A stretch of 64,000 nucleotides of DNA, taken from assembly GCA_964465125.1 (NCBI GenBank), contig CAYXIO010000002.1:1-64000 (forward strand), written 5' to 3'. The stretch comes from CAYOHG01 sp964465125 (GTDB lineage Bacteria > Planctomycetota > Phycisphaerae > UBA1845 > Fen-1342). Position numbers and translations under genes: made by a program. Of the stretch, positions 41,335-50,948 are shown piece after piece; the stretch's first letter is position 1; each line of letters starts with the position of its first letter. Below the pieces are notes generated by a model, which saw nothing but the letters and a program-made list of their open reading frames with translations, searched no databases and was not told where the DNA came from.

Positions 41335-42224
41335 CCACGCCGACCGGCCGGTCGCGCACGCCGCCGGAAGCTCCGCTCGGCCGGCCGGGGAAGGGGATTC
41401 GTTTGCTTCGCCGGCTGCCATGGATCATTCTCGCCGTCGTGCTGATCGTGTACGGCGGCTGGCTGCTGGTCATCTACGTCGCCCAGGAGCGCTTCATCTT
41501 CCCGCGCGCGTTCGAGGTTCATACCGACAATGACGCGATCGCCGCGGGCGCCACGCGGATCTGGCGGGAATCGCCGGACGGGGTCAGGCTCGAAGCCTGG
41601 TACCAGGCGGCGCCGGCCGCCTCGGCGGACCATCCCCGGCCGGCCGCGATCTTCTTCCACGGCAACGGCGACGTGGTGGACGAGCGCTGGTACGTCGCAG
41701 GCCCCTACCTCGAGCACGGCGTGTCGTTCCTGATCTGGGAGTATCGCGGCTACGGCCGCGTGGCAGGCACGCCCTCGGAGCCAACGCTGATTGCCGACGG
41801 GATCGACTGGGTGGACTGGCTGGCTTCGCGGCCGGAGGTCGATCCGCAGCGGGTCATTCTTCACGGCATCTCGCTCGGCGGTGGGATCGCGCTGGGGGTT
41901 GCCGAGAGGCGAACGCCTGCGGCGATCATCCTCGAGAGCACCTTTTCGAGCATCACGCGTCTTGGGATGCGGCTGGGGATTCCGCCGGGGATGGCGCGAC
42001 ATCCGCTCCGCAGCGATCAGCGCATCGCCAGGCTGGACGTGCCGATTCTGCTGGTGCACGGGCGCAATGACTGGACGATCCCGGTGGATCACAGCCGGCG
42101 CCTGGCGGCCGCGGCGCGGCGCGCCCGGCTCGTCGAAACCGACGCGGGACATCACAATTACCGAACGGACTGGGACGCGATCACCGAGTTTCTCGGGGAG
42201 CTCGACCTGATTCGGAAGCCGTAA
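41331..42224 (+). CDS. Membrane-anchored alpha/beta hydrolase
   Basis: A serine hydrolase of unknown substrate. The 297-residue protein has one N-terminal membrane segment (about residues 30-50). An alpha/beta-hydrolase fold follows: AAIFFHGNGDVVDERW (oxyanion region), WEYRGYGRVAGTPSE, ILHGISLGGGIALG (nucleophile Ser), ILLVHGRNDWTIPVDHSRRL (Asp) and DAGHHNY (His). The layout matches the BEM46/YqiK-like group of membrane-associated hydrolases. Its GTG overlaps the stop of the tRNA nucleotidyltransferase (GTGA), so translation is coupled, although no functional link is obvious. Catalytic residues are complete. Confidence 0.85.
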   Translation: MTTPTGRSRTPPEAPLGRPGKGIRLLRRLPWIILAVVLIVYGGWLLVIYVAQERFIFPRAFEVHTDNDAIAAGATRIWRESPDGVRLEAWYQAAPAASADHPRPAAIFFHGNGDVVDERWYVAGPYLEHGVSFLIWEYRGYGRVAGTPSEPTLIADGIDWVDWLASRPEVDPQRVILHGISLGGGIALGVAERRTPAAIILESTFSSITRLGMRLGIPPGMARHPLRSDQRIARLDVPILLVHGRNDWTIPVDHSRRLAAAARRARLVETDAGHHNYRTDWDAITEFLGELDLIRKP

Positions 42225-42282
42225 CGTTCGACGGGCGAGTCGACCGCCCGCGAGACGGGAACGCGGGAGGAGACTGGGGACG

Positions 42283-43035
42283 ATGAGCGAAGCGTTGCTG
42301 GTGGAAAAGCGCGGGGCGGTGCTCGAGCTGACGCTCAATCGTCCGGACAAGCGGAACGCGCTCTCGCGCGAACTGATCCGGGAGCTGACCGACGAGCTGA
42401 GCCGCGCCGCGAACGATCCGGATGCGCGGGTGGTGCTGCTCACCGGGGCCGGACCGTCGTTCTGCGCCGGGCTGGATCTCAAGGAGGTCGCGGCGACCAC
42501 CGCGGAGCAGGCCGAGCACGATTCCTCGGCGCTGCTGACGCTGTTTGAGACCATCGACCAGTCGCCCAGGCCCGTGATCGCGGCGGTCAACGGACCGGCG
42601 GTCGCGGGCGGCGCCGGCCTGATCTCGGTCTGCGACCTGGTGATTTGCGGCGAATCCGCGTTGATCGGATATCCCGAAATCAAGCGCGGCCTGGTGGCGG
42701 CGATCGTAATGACCTACCTGCGGCGGCTGGTCGGCGAGCGGCAGGCCAAGTTCCTGCTGCTGACCGGAGAGAACCTGCCGGCGCGCCGCGCGCTCGAATT
42801 CAACCTGTGCAATGAGGTCGTGGCGGATGCGGAGCTGCTCGCGCGCGCGCGGCACTGGGCCGACGCGCTCGCGTCTTATCCGCCCGCCGCGCTGATTGCG
42901 ACCAAATCGCTGTGGAATCGCATCCGCGGTCTGGAGCAGGCCAGCGCGGTGCAGGAGGCGCGCGCGTTGAACGCTTCGATGCGGCTGACCGCGGAGTCGC
43001 GGGCCGGGATTCAGCAGTTCTTCGGGCGCCCCTGA
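42283..43035 (+). CDS. Enoyl-CoA hydratase/isomerase (crotonase) family protein
   Basis: Crotonase-fold acyl-CoA enzyme of unassigned specificity. The 250-residue protein has LTLNRPDKRNALSRELI, GAGPSFCAGLDLKEV (oxyanion hole) and AAVNGPAVAGGAGLISVCDLVI, then YPEIKRGLV. In rat crotonase two Glu residues act in hydration. The first equivalent (PE) is present, but the second aligns with Phe in QAKFLLLTG, so simple hydratase activity is doubtful and an isomerase, hydrolase or lyase role is possible. GGAGGAG precedes the ATG. It is followed by transaldolase on the same strand without other fatty-acid genes nearby. Confidence 0.85.
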   Translation: MSEALLVEKRGAVLELTLNRPDKRNALSRELIRELTDELSRAANDPDARVVLLTGAGPSFCAGLDLKEVAATTAEQAEHDSSALLTLFETIDQSPRPVIAAVNGPAVAGGAGLISVCDLVICGESALIGYPEIKRGLVAAIVMTYLRRLVGERQAKFLLLTGENLPARRALEFNLCNEVVADAELLARARHWADALASYPPAALIATKSLWNRIRGLEQASAVQEARALNASMRLTAESRAGIQQFFGRP

Positions 43036-43143
43036 CGTCCTGGCGGGACGTGAGGGTATAGAATGAACGCCGCTGCTCGGGTCGTGCCGACCGGGGCGGC
43101 GCTGCGGGGTACGACTTTACTTGATCGCGAGGCGAAGAAAGCG

Positions 43144-44262
43144 ATGAGCAATCGCATCCGACAGATTACGGCGTTGGGGCAGGCGCTGTGGCTCGACTTC
43201 ATCAGCCGGGACCTGCTGCAATCGGGCCGGCTGCGCGAGCTGGTCAACGAAGGCCTGACCGGGATGACGTCCAACCCGACGATCTTCCAGAAATCGATCG
43301 CGACCGGCGGCGCGTATGACGCGCAGCTCCGGGAATTGGCCGTGGCCGGACACGACGCCGGCGCGATCTACGAGGCGCTGGCCGTGCGTGACATCGGCGA
43401 GGCCGCCGACCATCTGCGGCATGTCTACAGCGAGACCAACGGGCGCGATGGTTACGTCAGCCTGGAAGTGAGCCCGAAGCTCGCTCACGACACGCAGGGA
43501 ACCGTTGCGGAGGCGCGCAGGCTGTTTGCCGCGGTCGATCGTCCGAACCTGATGATCAAGGTGCCGGCGACCGAGGAGGGCCTGCCGGCGATCCGCACGC
43601 TGATCGGCGAGGGGATCAACGTGAACGTGACGCTGATCTTCTCGATCAGCACGTACGAGCGGGTGATGGAGGCGTACCTCGGCGGGCTGCATGACCTGCG
43701 CGCGGCGGGCCGCACGCTCGGCCGGATCGCATCCGTGGCTTCGTTCTTCGTGAGCCGCGTGGACACGCTGATCGACAAGCTGCTGGCGGAGCGGATCGCC
43801 GCCGGCGAGCGCTTCCTCGCAACGCAGCGCGGCCAGGCGGCGATCGCGAACGCCAAGATCGCCTACGACCGCTTCAAGCACGTTTTCGGCGGGCCGGCGT
43901 TTGCGCCGCTGCGCGCGGCCGGGGCGCGTGTTCAGCGGCCGCTGTGGGCCAGCACGAGCACGAAGGACCCGGCCTACATCGACACGAAATACGTCGACGC
44001 GCTGATCGGCCCCGATACGGTCAACACGGTTCCGCCCGCGACGCTGGACGCCCTCCGCCAGCACGCTACCGTCGCCCGCACGATCGAGCTGGACGTGCGC
44101 GAGGCTTACGCGGTGGTGGAGCGCCTGAACGCCGTCGGCATCAAGATGTCGGACGTGACGGACCGTCTGCTGGTCGAAGGGGTGAAGTCATTCGCCGATT
44201 CGTTCGAGCATCTGCTGGCGGACGTTGAGCAGAAGCGCCAGAAGTTCGCGACCCGGTCGTAG
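43144..44262 (+). CDS. tal: Transaldolase
   Basis: Transfers the dihydroxyacetone unit in the non-oxidative pentose phosphate pathway. From ATG 43144 the 372-residue protein starts SNRIRQITALGQALWLDFI as family members do. It continues with GLTGMTSNPTIFQKSI, SLEVSPKLAHDTQGTV, LMIKVPATEEGLPAI (Schiff-base Lys), NVNVTLIFSI and RPLWASTSTKDPAY. An ATG at 43063 would add 27 residues and has TGAGGG upstream. It overlaps a TATAGAAT -10-like box (43057-43064) and its extra residues have no family match, so I prefer the later start with moderate certainty. Confidence 0.93.
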   Translation: MSNRIRQITALGQALWLDFISRDLLQSGRLRELVNEGLTGMTSNPTIFQKSIATGGAYDAQLRELAVAGHDAGAIYEALAVRDIGEAADHLRHVYSETNGRDGYVSLEVSPKLAHDTQGTVAEARRLFAAVDRPNLMIKVPATEEGLPAIRTLIGEGINVNVTLIFSISTYERVMEAYLGGLHDLRAAGRTLGRIASVASFFVSRVDTLIDKLLAERIAAGERFLATQRGQAAIANAKIAYDRFKHVFGGPAFAPLRAAGARVQRPLWASTSTKDPAYIDTKYVDALIGPDTVNTVPPATLDALRQHATVARTIELDVREAYAVVERLNAVGIKMSDVTDRLLVEGVKSFADSFEHLLADVEQKRQKFATRS

Positions 44263-44344
44263 CCGAGCCAGCCGGCTGGCGGGCGACGAGCCGGGGCCGG
44301 CGGCGGCGTCGGCCGCGGAGGACCCACGCGACGAGAGAATCGAA

Positions 44345-45007
44345 CTAGCTCTTGCGCGCCAGCAAAAGTCCGTCGCCGATCGGCACGAGGCTCGGAAATA
44401 CGCGCGGATCATCGCGGATCTTGCGGTTGAGCGTGCGGATCGCGATCGTCTCGGGATCGCGGTCGTCCGCATTCGCTACCTGGCCGTGCCGCAGCGCGTT
44501 GTCAAACGCGACCACGCCGCCGGGGCGCAGCAGCACCAGCAGCCGTTCGTAGTAATTGTCGTAGCCTTCCTTGTCGGCATCGACGAAGGCGAAGTCGAAC
44601 GAGCCGGCTTGGCGGCCGGCAATGAGCGCGTCGAGCGTGTGCACGCCCGGCGCGAGGCGAAGCTCGATGCGATCCGCTACGCCGGCCTCGGCCCAGTATC
44701 GCCGCGCGATCGCGGTCCATTCGTGGCTGGTGTCGCAGCAGATCAGGCGACCCTCGGCCGGCAGCGCTTCAGCCACGCACAGCGCGCTCAGGCCCGTAAA
44801 CGTGCCGATCTCGATGGCCCGCCGCGCCCCCAGCATCGAAACGAGCAGGCGCATGAACTGTCCCTGCTCGGGCGAAATCTGCATGCGACCGCGTTCGAGC
44901 CGCGCGGTCTCCTCGCGCAGCCGGCGAACCAGCGGCGACTCGCGCAGCGTCTCCTGGACCAGGTAGGCGTGCAGTTCCGGTGAGAGCTGGAGCGTTCGCG
45001 TTGACAT
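44345..45007 (-). CDS. Class I SAM O-methyltransferase (CCoAOMT type)
   Basis: Probably methylates a small catechol-like or other hydroxyl substrate with a divalent metal. The 220-residue protein shows RRAIEIGTFTGLSALCVAEALP, LICCDTSHEW, FDFAFVDADKEGYDNYYERLL and GGVVAFDNALRHGQVA, the standard O-methyltransferase family 3 blocks, and ends with GDGLLLARK. The frame is open upstream to 45094. ATG 45007 matches the family start and is preceded, 7 nt away, by a TAGCAT -10-like box (45020-45015) with no Shine-Dalgarno sequence, so it may be leaderless. The physiological substrate cannot be deduced. Confidence 0.88.
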   Translation of the reverse strand: MSTRTLQLSPELHAYLVQETLRESPLVRRLREETARLERGRMQISPEQGQFMRLLVSMLGARRAIEIGTFTGLSALCVAEALPAEGRLICCDTSHEWTAIARRYWAEAGVADRIELRLAPGVHTLDALIAGRQAGSFDFAFVDADKEGYDNYYERLLVLLRPGGVVAFDNALRHGQVANADDRDPETIAIRTLNRKIRDDPRVFPSLVPIGDGLLLARKS

Positions 45008-45165
45008 GGACGAAATGCTAGCGGCGAACCGCGGCGGTCGATACTCGACTTCCACGCCCGCCGCGACGCTCCACGCCGGCGATGTACGCGGCAAATGCCG
45101 CGCGAGGCCTCGCGAAACGGCCTGAGGCGAGCGAGAATGGCGCCCGCGCCATTCGGAGAGATCTC

Positions 45166-47454
45166 ATGCGATGCGCAATGGTCCTGGTGACATTGGGCGG
45201 TCTGGTTTTCTCGCTCGCATCGGCGCAGACGTTGCCGGCCGACGCCGTAACGCTTGACGCCTACAACGTGGTTTGGAGCACGCCCAGCGCGAATGCATCC
45301 GGCGCGATGCCGCTTGGAAACGGCGAAGTGGGCCTGAATCTCTGGGTCGAGCCTTCCGGCGACCTGGTTTTCTACCTCTCGCGGACGGACGCCTGGAGCG
45401 AAGTCAATCGCCTGCTGAAGCTCGGCGCGGTGCGCGTGCAGCTTGACCCCCCGCTGGTCCAGCCGGGCTCGGCGTTCCGCCAGGAGCTCAAGCTGCGCGA
45501 CGGGTGCGTCGAGATCGCGTGCGGCGATGCCGCGCTGCGCGTGTTCGTCGACGCCGACAACCCGGTCGTACACGTGACGGGCGCGTTTCAGACGCCGCGC
45601 ACGGTACGGGCCGCGCTGGAGTGCTGGCGCAACGAGCGGCATCGGCTGAGCGACCCGACCGAGCTGAAATCGAGCTGGACGATGCGCGATGCGCCGGCGG
45701 ACGTGGAGGTCTGGGAGTCGGCCGACGTAGTCGTGCCGAATGAGCCCGGCGACGTGGTCTGGTATCACCGCAATGAGCACTCGATCGTCCCGTTCACGCT
45801 GCGGCATCAGGGCCTTCAGGAGCTCCAGGAGCTCGTGCACGATCCGCTGCTGCATCGCACCTTCGGCGGCTGCCTGCGGGGCGAGGGGCTGGTGCGCGAC
45901 GGAGAGCGCGGGCTGCGCAGCGCACAATCGCTTCGCGAGCTGGCGCTGTCGATCGCGACGCTCAGCGCTCAGTGCGACAGCCCGGAAGCGTGGGTCAAGC
46001 AGGTGCGAGGCTTATCCGCCACCGCGCCGAGCGCCGGCGTGGCGCGCGAGGCGACGGCGCGCTGGTGGGCGCAGTTCTGGGCGCGAAGCTGGGTCTTCGT
46101 GCGGGGTGACGAGGTGAGCGGCGAGCGCCGCGCCGACGATTCGTTCGCCGGCTCGCGCGTCACGCGCGCGTATGTGCTGCAACGCTGGATCGCGGCCTGC
46201 GGCGGGCGCGGGGCGTACCCGATCAAGTTCAACGGCTCGATCTTCACGGTGGAGCCGGTGCACACGAACGGGGCTGCGTTCAACGCCGACTGGCGCAACT
46301 GGGGCGGGGACTACTGGTGGCAGAACACGCGACTGCCCTACTACCCGATGCTCGCGCAGGGCGACTTCGAGATGATGCAGCCGCTGTTCGCGATGTATCG
46401 CGACGTGCTGCCGCTGTGCGAGTCGCGCGCCAAGCTCTACTACGGCGCCGAAGGCGCGTACTTCCCGGAGACGATGACCAGCTTCGGAACGTATGCCAAC
46501 GGCGACTACGGCTGGCAGCGCTCGGGTGTGGAGCGCGGGGTCGTGCAGTGCCCGTGGTGGCAATATGCGTGGCAGCAGGGGCTGGAGCTGGTGCACCTGA
46601 TGCTCGACTACTACGCGTATACGGGCGACGAGAAATTTCTGCGCGAGGAGCTGCTGCCGATGGCGCGCTCGGTGCTTCGCTACTACGGCACGCGCTTCAA
46701 ACGCGACGAACGCGGCAGGCTGGTGATTCAGCCGACCCAGGCGGTCGAGACGTACTGGCACGAAGTGGTGAACGACATGCCCAGTGTCGCCGGCCTGCAC
46801 GCGGTGCTCGACCGCCTGCTGGCGCTGCCGACGGAGGCCGCCAACGTAGAGGATCGGGCGGTCTGGCAGCGGCTGAAGGCTGCCGCCCCCGTGATTCCAT
46901 TGAGCACCGCAGATGGCAAGCAGGTCCTCGCGCCCGCGGAGCGCTTCAATCCGCAGCGCTCCAACGTCGAGACGCCGGAGCTTTACGCCGTTTTCCCGTT
47001 CCGGTTGTACGGCGTGGGGCGCGAAGGGCTGGACGCGGCGCGCGAGGCGTACGCGCGGCGTGTGGACCGCTCGTTCGTCGGCTGGACGCAGGACGGGACG
47101 TTCGCGGCGATGCTGGGGCTGACGGACGAGGCTCGCCAGAATCTGCTCGCGAAGGTCGCCAACACCAACTCGAAGCACCGCTTTCCGGCGATGTGGGGTC
47201 CGAATTTCGATTGGCTGCCGGACCAGGATCACGGCAGCAACCTGATGCTGCTGCTTCAGGCGATGCTGATGCAGAGCGATGAGGAGAAGATTTACCTGCT
47301 GCCGGCGTGGCCGAAGAACTGGGACGCTGCGTTTCAACTGCACGCGCCCGGGCCGACCGTCATTCGCGGTGTTTTTGAAGCGGGCATGCTGAAAGCGCTG
47401 CACGTTTCGCCCGAATCGCGCCGCTCCGCGGTCGTGATCTGTCCGGTGCAGTAG
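45166..47454 (+). CDS. Exported DUF5703 / glycoside-hydrolase-95-like protein
   Basis: Likely extracytoplasmic polysaccharide-active enzyme. From ATG 45166 (GGAGAG upstream) the 762-residue protein has a signal peptide (VFSLASAQT). Next is the DUF5703 N-terminal domain: YNVVWSTPSANASGAMPLGNG, VGLNLWVEPSGDLVFYLSRT and DAWSEVNRLLKLG. A large (alpha/alpha)6-type region follows, with FNADWRNWGGDYWWQNTRLPYYPMLA, PETMTSFGTY, PTQAVETYWHEVVNDMPSVAGLHAVL and the terminal IYLLPAWPKNWDAAFQLHAPG. The fold and end resemble GH95-type alpha-fucosidases. The target sugar is unknown. It may act with the secreted sulfatase-like and protease products elsewhere in the window (inference). Confidence 0.82.
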   Translation: MRCAMVLVTLGGLVFSLASAQTLPADAVTLDAYNVVWSTPSANASGAMPLGNGEVGLNLWVEPSGDLVFYLSRTDAWSEVNRLLKLGAVRVQLDPPLVQPGSAFRQELKLRDGCVEIACGDAALRVFVDADNPVVHVTGAFQTPRTVRAALECWRNERHRLSDPTELKSSWTMRDAPADVEVWESADVVVPNEPGDVVWYHRNEHSIVPFTLRHQGLQELQELVHDPLLHRTFGGCLRGEGLVRDGERGLRSAQSLRELALSIATLSAQCDSPEAWVKQVRGLSATAPSAGVAREATARWWAQFWARSWVFVRGDEVSGERRADDSFAGSRVTRAYVLQRWIAACGGRGAYPIKFNGSIFTVEPVHTNGAAFNADWRNWGGDYWWQNTRLPYYPMLAQGDFEMMQPLFAMYRDVLPLCESRAKLYYGAEGAYFPETMTSFGTYANGDYGWQRSGVERGVVQCPWWQYAWQQGLELVHLMLDYYAYTGDEKFLREELLPMARSVLRYYGTRFKRDERGRLVIQPTQAVETYWHEVVNDMPSVAGLHAVLDRLLALPTEAANVEDRAVWQRLKAAAPVIPLSTADGKQVLAPAERFNPQRSNVETPELYAVFPFRLYGVGREGLDAAREAYARRVDRSFVGWTQDGTFAAMLGLTDEARQNLLAKVANTNSKHRFPAMWGPNFDWLPDQDHGSNLMLLLQAMLMQSDEEKIYLLPAWPKNWDAAFQLHAPGPTVIRGVFEAGMLKALHVSPESRRSAVVICPVQ

Positions 47455-47698
47455 GCCGCCGCCGCCGTACCTTGAAGGCTGGAAGCGACCGCTCCCCAAC
47501 GGTTCACTTGAGGCGGCCGCCCCGGACGGCGGCACGCAGCGCGGTGTTCCTGTATGTACTGTACGGCTCGCCCGGGGACTTTCCTGCGGAGGGGCCACAC
47601 AAGGCCCGAACCCTTTCTACGAACGACCGCCGCACGATTCGCCGCGGGTCGTTGCCTGCGTGCAGTGCATGTGCTCGGACTCTCGCTCGGCGGACGTC

Positions 47699-48126
47699 CC
47701 ACGGCCGACGGCGGTGGACTACTTCGTGATTCGCGAGCACAGCGTTCCGATCGATGCGACGACCGTGGCGACGGCGAGCGAGGAGTTCGCGCCCGGGCTT
47801 TCGGACCGCGCGCCGGTGCTGCTCTACCCCAACAGCGGGCGGCGCTACTTCCGCGTCGCGGCCGTCAGCTACACGGGCGTGGAGAGCGTGCTTTCCGCCG
47901 AACACATGGTGGATACGACCGCGCGGATTGCGGTTGTTGGAGATCTCGTGACGGCGGGGGGGCCGAGCTGTTCGTTGTGCGGGCGGACGGTTCCGGCCGC
48001 GTCAAGGTCAGCGGAACGCTCGTCGCGGGCGGAAGCGTGTGGAGCTTCGGCTGGGCGCCGCTGAGCAACGGATCGAAAGCGCCCGGGAATCGAAAGGCGA
48101 GTGGTCCCGCGCGGGCCCGCCAATAA
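47699..48126 (+). pseudogene. Frameshifted 3' remnant of a secreted FN3-like protein
   Basis: Two in-order protein-like pieces are read in different frames. The first (about 47699-47955) reads VDYFVIREHSVPIDATT and YPNSGRRYFRVAAVSYTGVES, typical of a fibronectin-III-like strand pattern. The second (about 47963-48126) reads AELFVVRADGSGRVKVSG and SVWSFGWAPLSNGS. They join at a run of seven G residues (47956-47962); one more G would restore a single frame. Neither piece has a good start, and nothing upstream (47455-47698) looks coding, so this is probably a decayed gene end. A sequencing error in the homopolymer could explain the frameshift but not the missing 5' end. Confidence 0.5.
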
Positions 48127-48130
48127 TGCA

Positions 48131-48157
48131 CACGGGCGAGCGCGAAGCTCGCCCGTG
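48131..48157. repeat. REP-like perfect palindrome
   Basis: CACGGGCGAGC (48131-48141), loop GCGAA, then the exact inverse GCTCGCCCGTG (48147-48157), an 11-bp stem. It follows the pseudogene. The rest of 48158-48415 shows no gene. It could be an extragenic palindromic repeat or a terminator stem. Confidence 0.55.
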
Positions 48158-48415
48158 GCCGGAGTGCGGCAACCCGGGGGGAAGGTACGCCGCTCTCGCT
48201 TGTTACAGCATGCCGGAATTCCTCCCTCCTGCGCTGGCATTGCAGTCCGGCGCCGCAGTGCCCGCATGGGTCCTCATCCGCGGTGTGGTATCGCACCGCC
48301 GGGTCGCACAGCCTTGCAACTGAAAGCCGAATCCCCCCCGCAAAGAGACTCAGTACTTGGCAGCGGCTCGGCCCCGGACTCGGAAAGCTCGGGGCCGCGC
48401 CGATGCGTATTTCCG

Positions 48416-50794
48416 CTACGAACCGAAATTCACCAGCAGGATGGACAAATCGTCAAGATCGACGTCGCCATCGCCGTCCAGGTCGCCGTCCTCGGGACCG
48501 GCGCCGCTGGTGGTTCCGAAGTTCACCAGCATGATCGACAGGTCGTCGAGGTCGACGTCGCCGTCGTTGTCGATGTCGCCGGGGATGCCGGGTGACTCGG
48601 CGAAACCGATGATCTCGATGTCGTCGATGTTCCAGCCGCAGTATTGCCAGGAGCTGTCCGTGGTTCCCATCGTCCAGCGCAGGTAGACGGTCGGCTGGTC
48701 GTCCGCGACGGCCGAGATGTCGTATTCGACCGTCTGCCAGGACGTGTCGGCAATCTCAGCGTCGTTCTGCCAGAGGGTCGTGTAGGTTGAGCCGTTGTTG
48801 CTGGCGCGGACGTAGGCGTGATCGTAGGCCGGCTGCTCGACGCCTAGCCAGCGCTTGAAGCGCAGGGTGGCGCCGGTGACGCCGGTGAGGTCGATCGCGG
48901 TGCTGGTGAGGTTCTGCTGAGTGAGGCCGTTGGCGTAGTCGCCGGCGAGGTTGTAGCCGTAGACGTTGGAGCCGGTGTAGCCGCTGGTGGGGTCAGGCCC
49001 GCCATACTGGCCGCCGCCGCCGGTGGGCTGACCATAGGCCCACTGTCCCGAGGTGGTCCAGCCGGGGTTGGTGCTCAGGTCGTTGGAGTAGACGACGCTG
49101 CGGCCGACGTCGAGCGCCGCGGGACGAGTGGTATCGCCGTCGTGGTTGCTGGTGTTGGTGAAGGTGATCGTGCCGGCGTACTGCCCGATGGCGAGCGCAT
49201 TCGCATTCGCGTTGATCGAGACCGTGGCGAGCACGCTGCCGAGGCCGGGGATCGACCCTGCTCCGTTCGTCACGCTCAGCCAGTTGACGTCGGAGGTGAC
49301 GGTGTAGTTACGGGCGACGGCGTCCTGGTTCACGATCGTGTAGACGACGCTGGACGGCGTGAACGGGCCGTGCAGCGGGCCGGTGGAGGTCAGCCCGGCG
49401 GTCGGGGTGACTTTCAGCCCGGTCTGCGGGACGGCGAGAATGGTATCGACCGAGTTCGCGCCGGTGTTGCCCGCGTCAAGCCAGTTGCTCAGCCGCGTCG
49501 AGTTGGTGCCGCCGCCGGTCCACGAGCGGTAAAAGCGCCCGTACCAGTCGGACGAGTTGTTCCCGCAGGCCGCGTACCCGCCGTGAAGCTGACCGATGAC
49601 GTGGTGGTTCTCGTCGAAGAGGGGCGAGCCGGAGGAGCCGGGCTCCGTCGTTCCGTCGTCCCAGTCAATGACTCGGACGTGCGTGCCGTCGCCGGGGACG
49701 CTGGTTCCGAGATAGCTGGTCGTGGTGGTGGCCTGGTTCTCGAAGCTGATGCTCTTCTCGTCGACATTGGGGTGGTGAATGCCGACGGCGCTGGTGGCGT
49801 TGTGGTCGGTCTTGTCCCAGCCCGCCAGCGAGAGGTTGTGGGCCGGGTTGAGCGCGTCATCCAGCTCGACCAGGGTGAAGTCCGAGGTGCTGTAGGTTGA
49901 GCGGAAGAAGGAGCCGGTGTTGAACTGGCTCAGCGAGCCGCAGCATTGCGCTCCGCAGGTCGGGCTCTGGAAGTTCCAATACGCGACCAGCGACGCCGCG
50001 TTGCCGGAGGTGATGCCGCAGTGGTTGGCGGTCATGAAGTACGGCTTGCGGTCCTGGGCGGTGTTGTTGACGAGGAAGCCGGTGCAGAAGGCCGAGCCGC
50101 CGGTGGAGATCGCTGCGATCGCGGGGATTTCGTCGCGCCAGCCGTCGCCTTCGGGGCAGATCACATCGTTGTTGCACGAGCCCGCGCGCGTGCCCTGGCC
50201 GTCGACCGGGTCGGGTTCGCCGAAGCCGCGGTAGCCGTGGTTGATCGCGGTCAGCTCCAGCTCGAAGTGGTTCTCGTCGCCGACCGGCAGATACAGTTCG
50301 AGCGTGACGTCGTCGGAGAGGATCACCGGCGTCCAGAGCTGGTTGTGCTCCTCGTTGTCGGCGTCGGTGAAGGGCGGGAGCAAGTCGGTGTAGTCGGTCG
50401 CGTAGATCATCAGCCGCGCGTTGCGGGGCAGGTGGAAGCGGGTGAAGCCGAAGTTCAGCGACAGGGCGCCCGGGGAGCTGATGCGCAGTCGCCAGACGTT
50501 GGCCTTGGGGTCGGCCGGCTCCCAGACGCCGTCCGTGTCCGGTGTGATGAACACGTCGTTGGGAATCGCGAAGCGCCAGGGCTCGCCGTTGGCGTCGCGA
50601 AGCTCGTCATCCGCCTCGACGGCGGCGAGGTCGATGTAGGACACGCTGTAAACCGGGACATCGGACGGTGGCATGAGGTCGGCGGTGGCGGCGACGGGGT
50701 CGGCGAGGGGAGCGAAGTTCACCTGCGACAGCGCCGATGTTGCAAGGAACGGCAACAGCGTAAGCGCGGACCGCGCCAGAAACTTGGACAGCAT
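48416..50794 (-). CDS. Secreted trypsin-like protease with C-terminal dockerin-type repeats
   Basis: Extracellular serine protease of the lysyl-endopeptidase-like kind. The 792-residue protein has a signal peptide (LPFLATSALSQ), a beta propeptide region, then the protease domain: SAFCTGFLVNN and YFMTANHCG (catalytic His), TSDFTLVELDD (Asp) and EPGSSGSPLFDENH (Ser). A BACON-like domain follows (about 470-590), then a jelly-roll domain with DDIEIIGFAES. Two dockerin-type EF-hand repeats end it (DIDNDGDVDLDDLSIMLVNF and DLDGDGDVDLDDLSILLVNF). Such tails are frequent in Planctomycetota and probably mediate Ca-dependent attachment or export. ATG 50794 has AAGGA 9 nt upstream; ATG 50803 is an alternative. 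Confidence 0.88.
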   Translation of the reverse strand: MLSKFLARSALTLLPFLATSALSQVNFAPLADPVAATADLMPPSDVPVYSVSYIDLAAVEADDELRDANGEPWRFAIPNDVFITPDTDGVWEPADPKANVWRLRISSPGALSLNFGFTRFHLPRNARLMIYATDYTDLLPPFTDADNEEHNQLWTPVILSDDVTLELYLPVGDENHFELELTAINHGYRGFGEPDPVDGQGTRAGSCNNDVICPEGDGWRDEIPAIAAISTGGSAFCTGFLVNNTAQDRKPYFMTANHCGITSGNAASLVAYWNFQSPTCGAQCCGSLSQFNTGSFFRSTYSTSDFTLVELDDALNPAHNLSLAGWDKTDHNATSAVGIHHPNVDEKSISFENQATTTTSYLGTSVPGDGTHVRVIDWDDGTTEPGSSGSPLFDENHHVIGQLHGGYAACGNNSSDWYGRFYRSWTGGGTNSTRLSNWLDAGNTGANSVDTILAVPQTGLKVTPTAGLTSTGPLHGPFTPSSVVYTIVNQDAVARNYTVTSDVNWLSVTNGAGSIPGLGSVLATVSINANANALAIGQYAGTITFTNTSNHDGDTTRPAALDVGRSVVYSNDLSTNPGWTTSGQWAYGQPTGGGGQYGGPDPTSGYTGSNVYGYNLAGDYANGLTQQNLTSTAIDLTGVTGATLRFKRWLGVEQPAYDHAYVRASNNGSTYTTLWQNDAEIADTSWQTVEYDISAVADDQPTVYLRWTMGTTDSSWQYCGWNIDDIEIIGFAESPGIPGDIDNDGDVDLDDLSIMLVNFGTTSGAGPEDGDLDGDGDVDLDDLSILLVNFGS

Positions 50795-50948
50795 CGAAGG
50801 CATTCCTTTCAGAGTGGCTCGCCTGCCCCCCGCAGGAGCAAGGTCGGATGAGCGGAGCAACGTCAGGCCCGCCCCGCGAACGCGGGCGGTGAAATCTGTC
50901 CTTCGTTCCCGCTCCCGCGGCCCTACGGCTCAAGGGCCGCACAAATCC

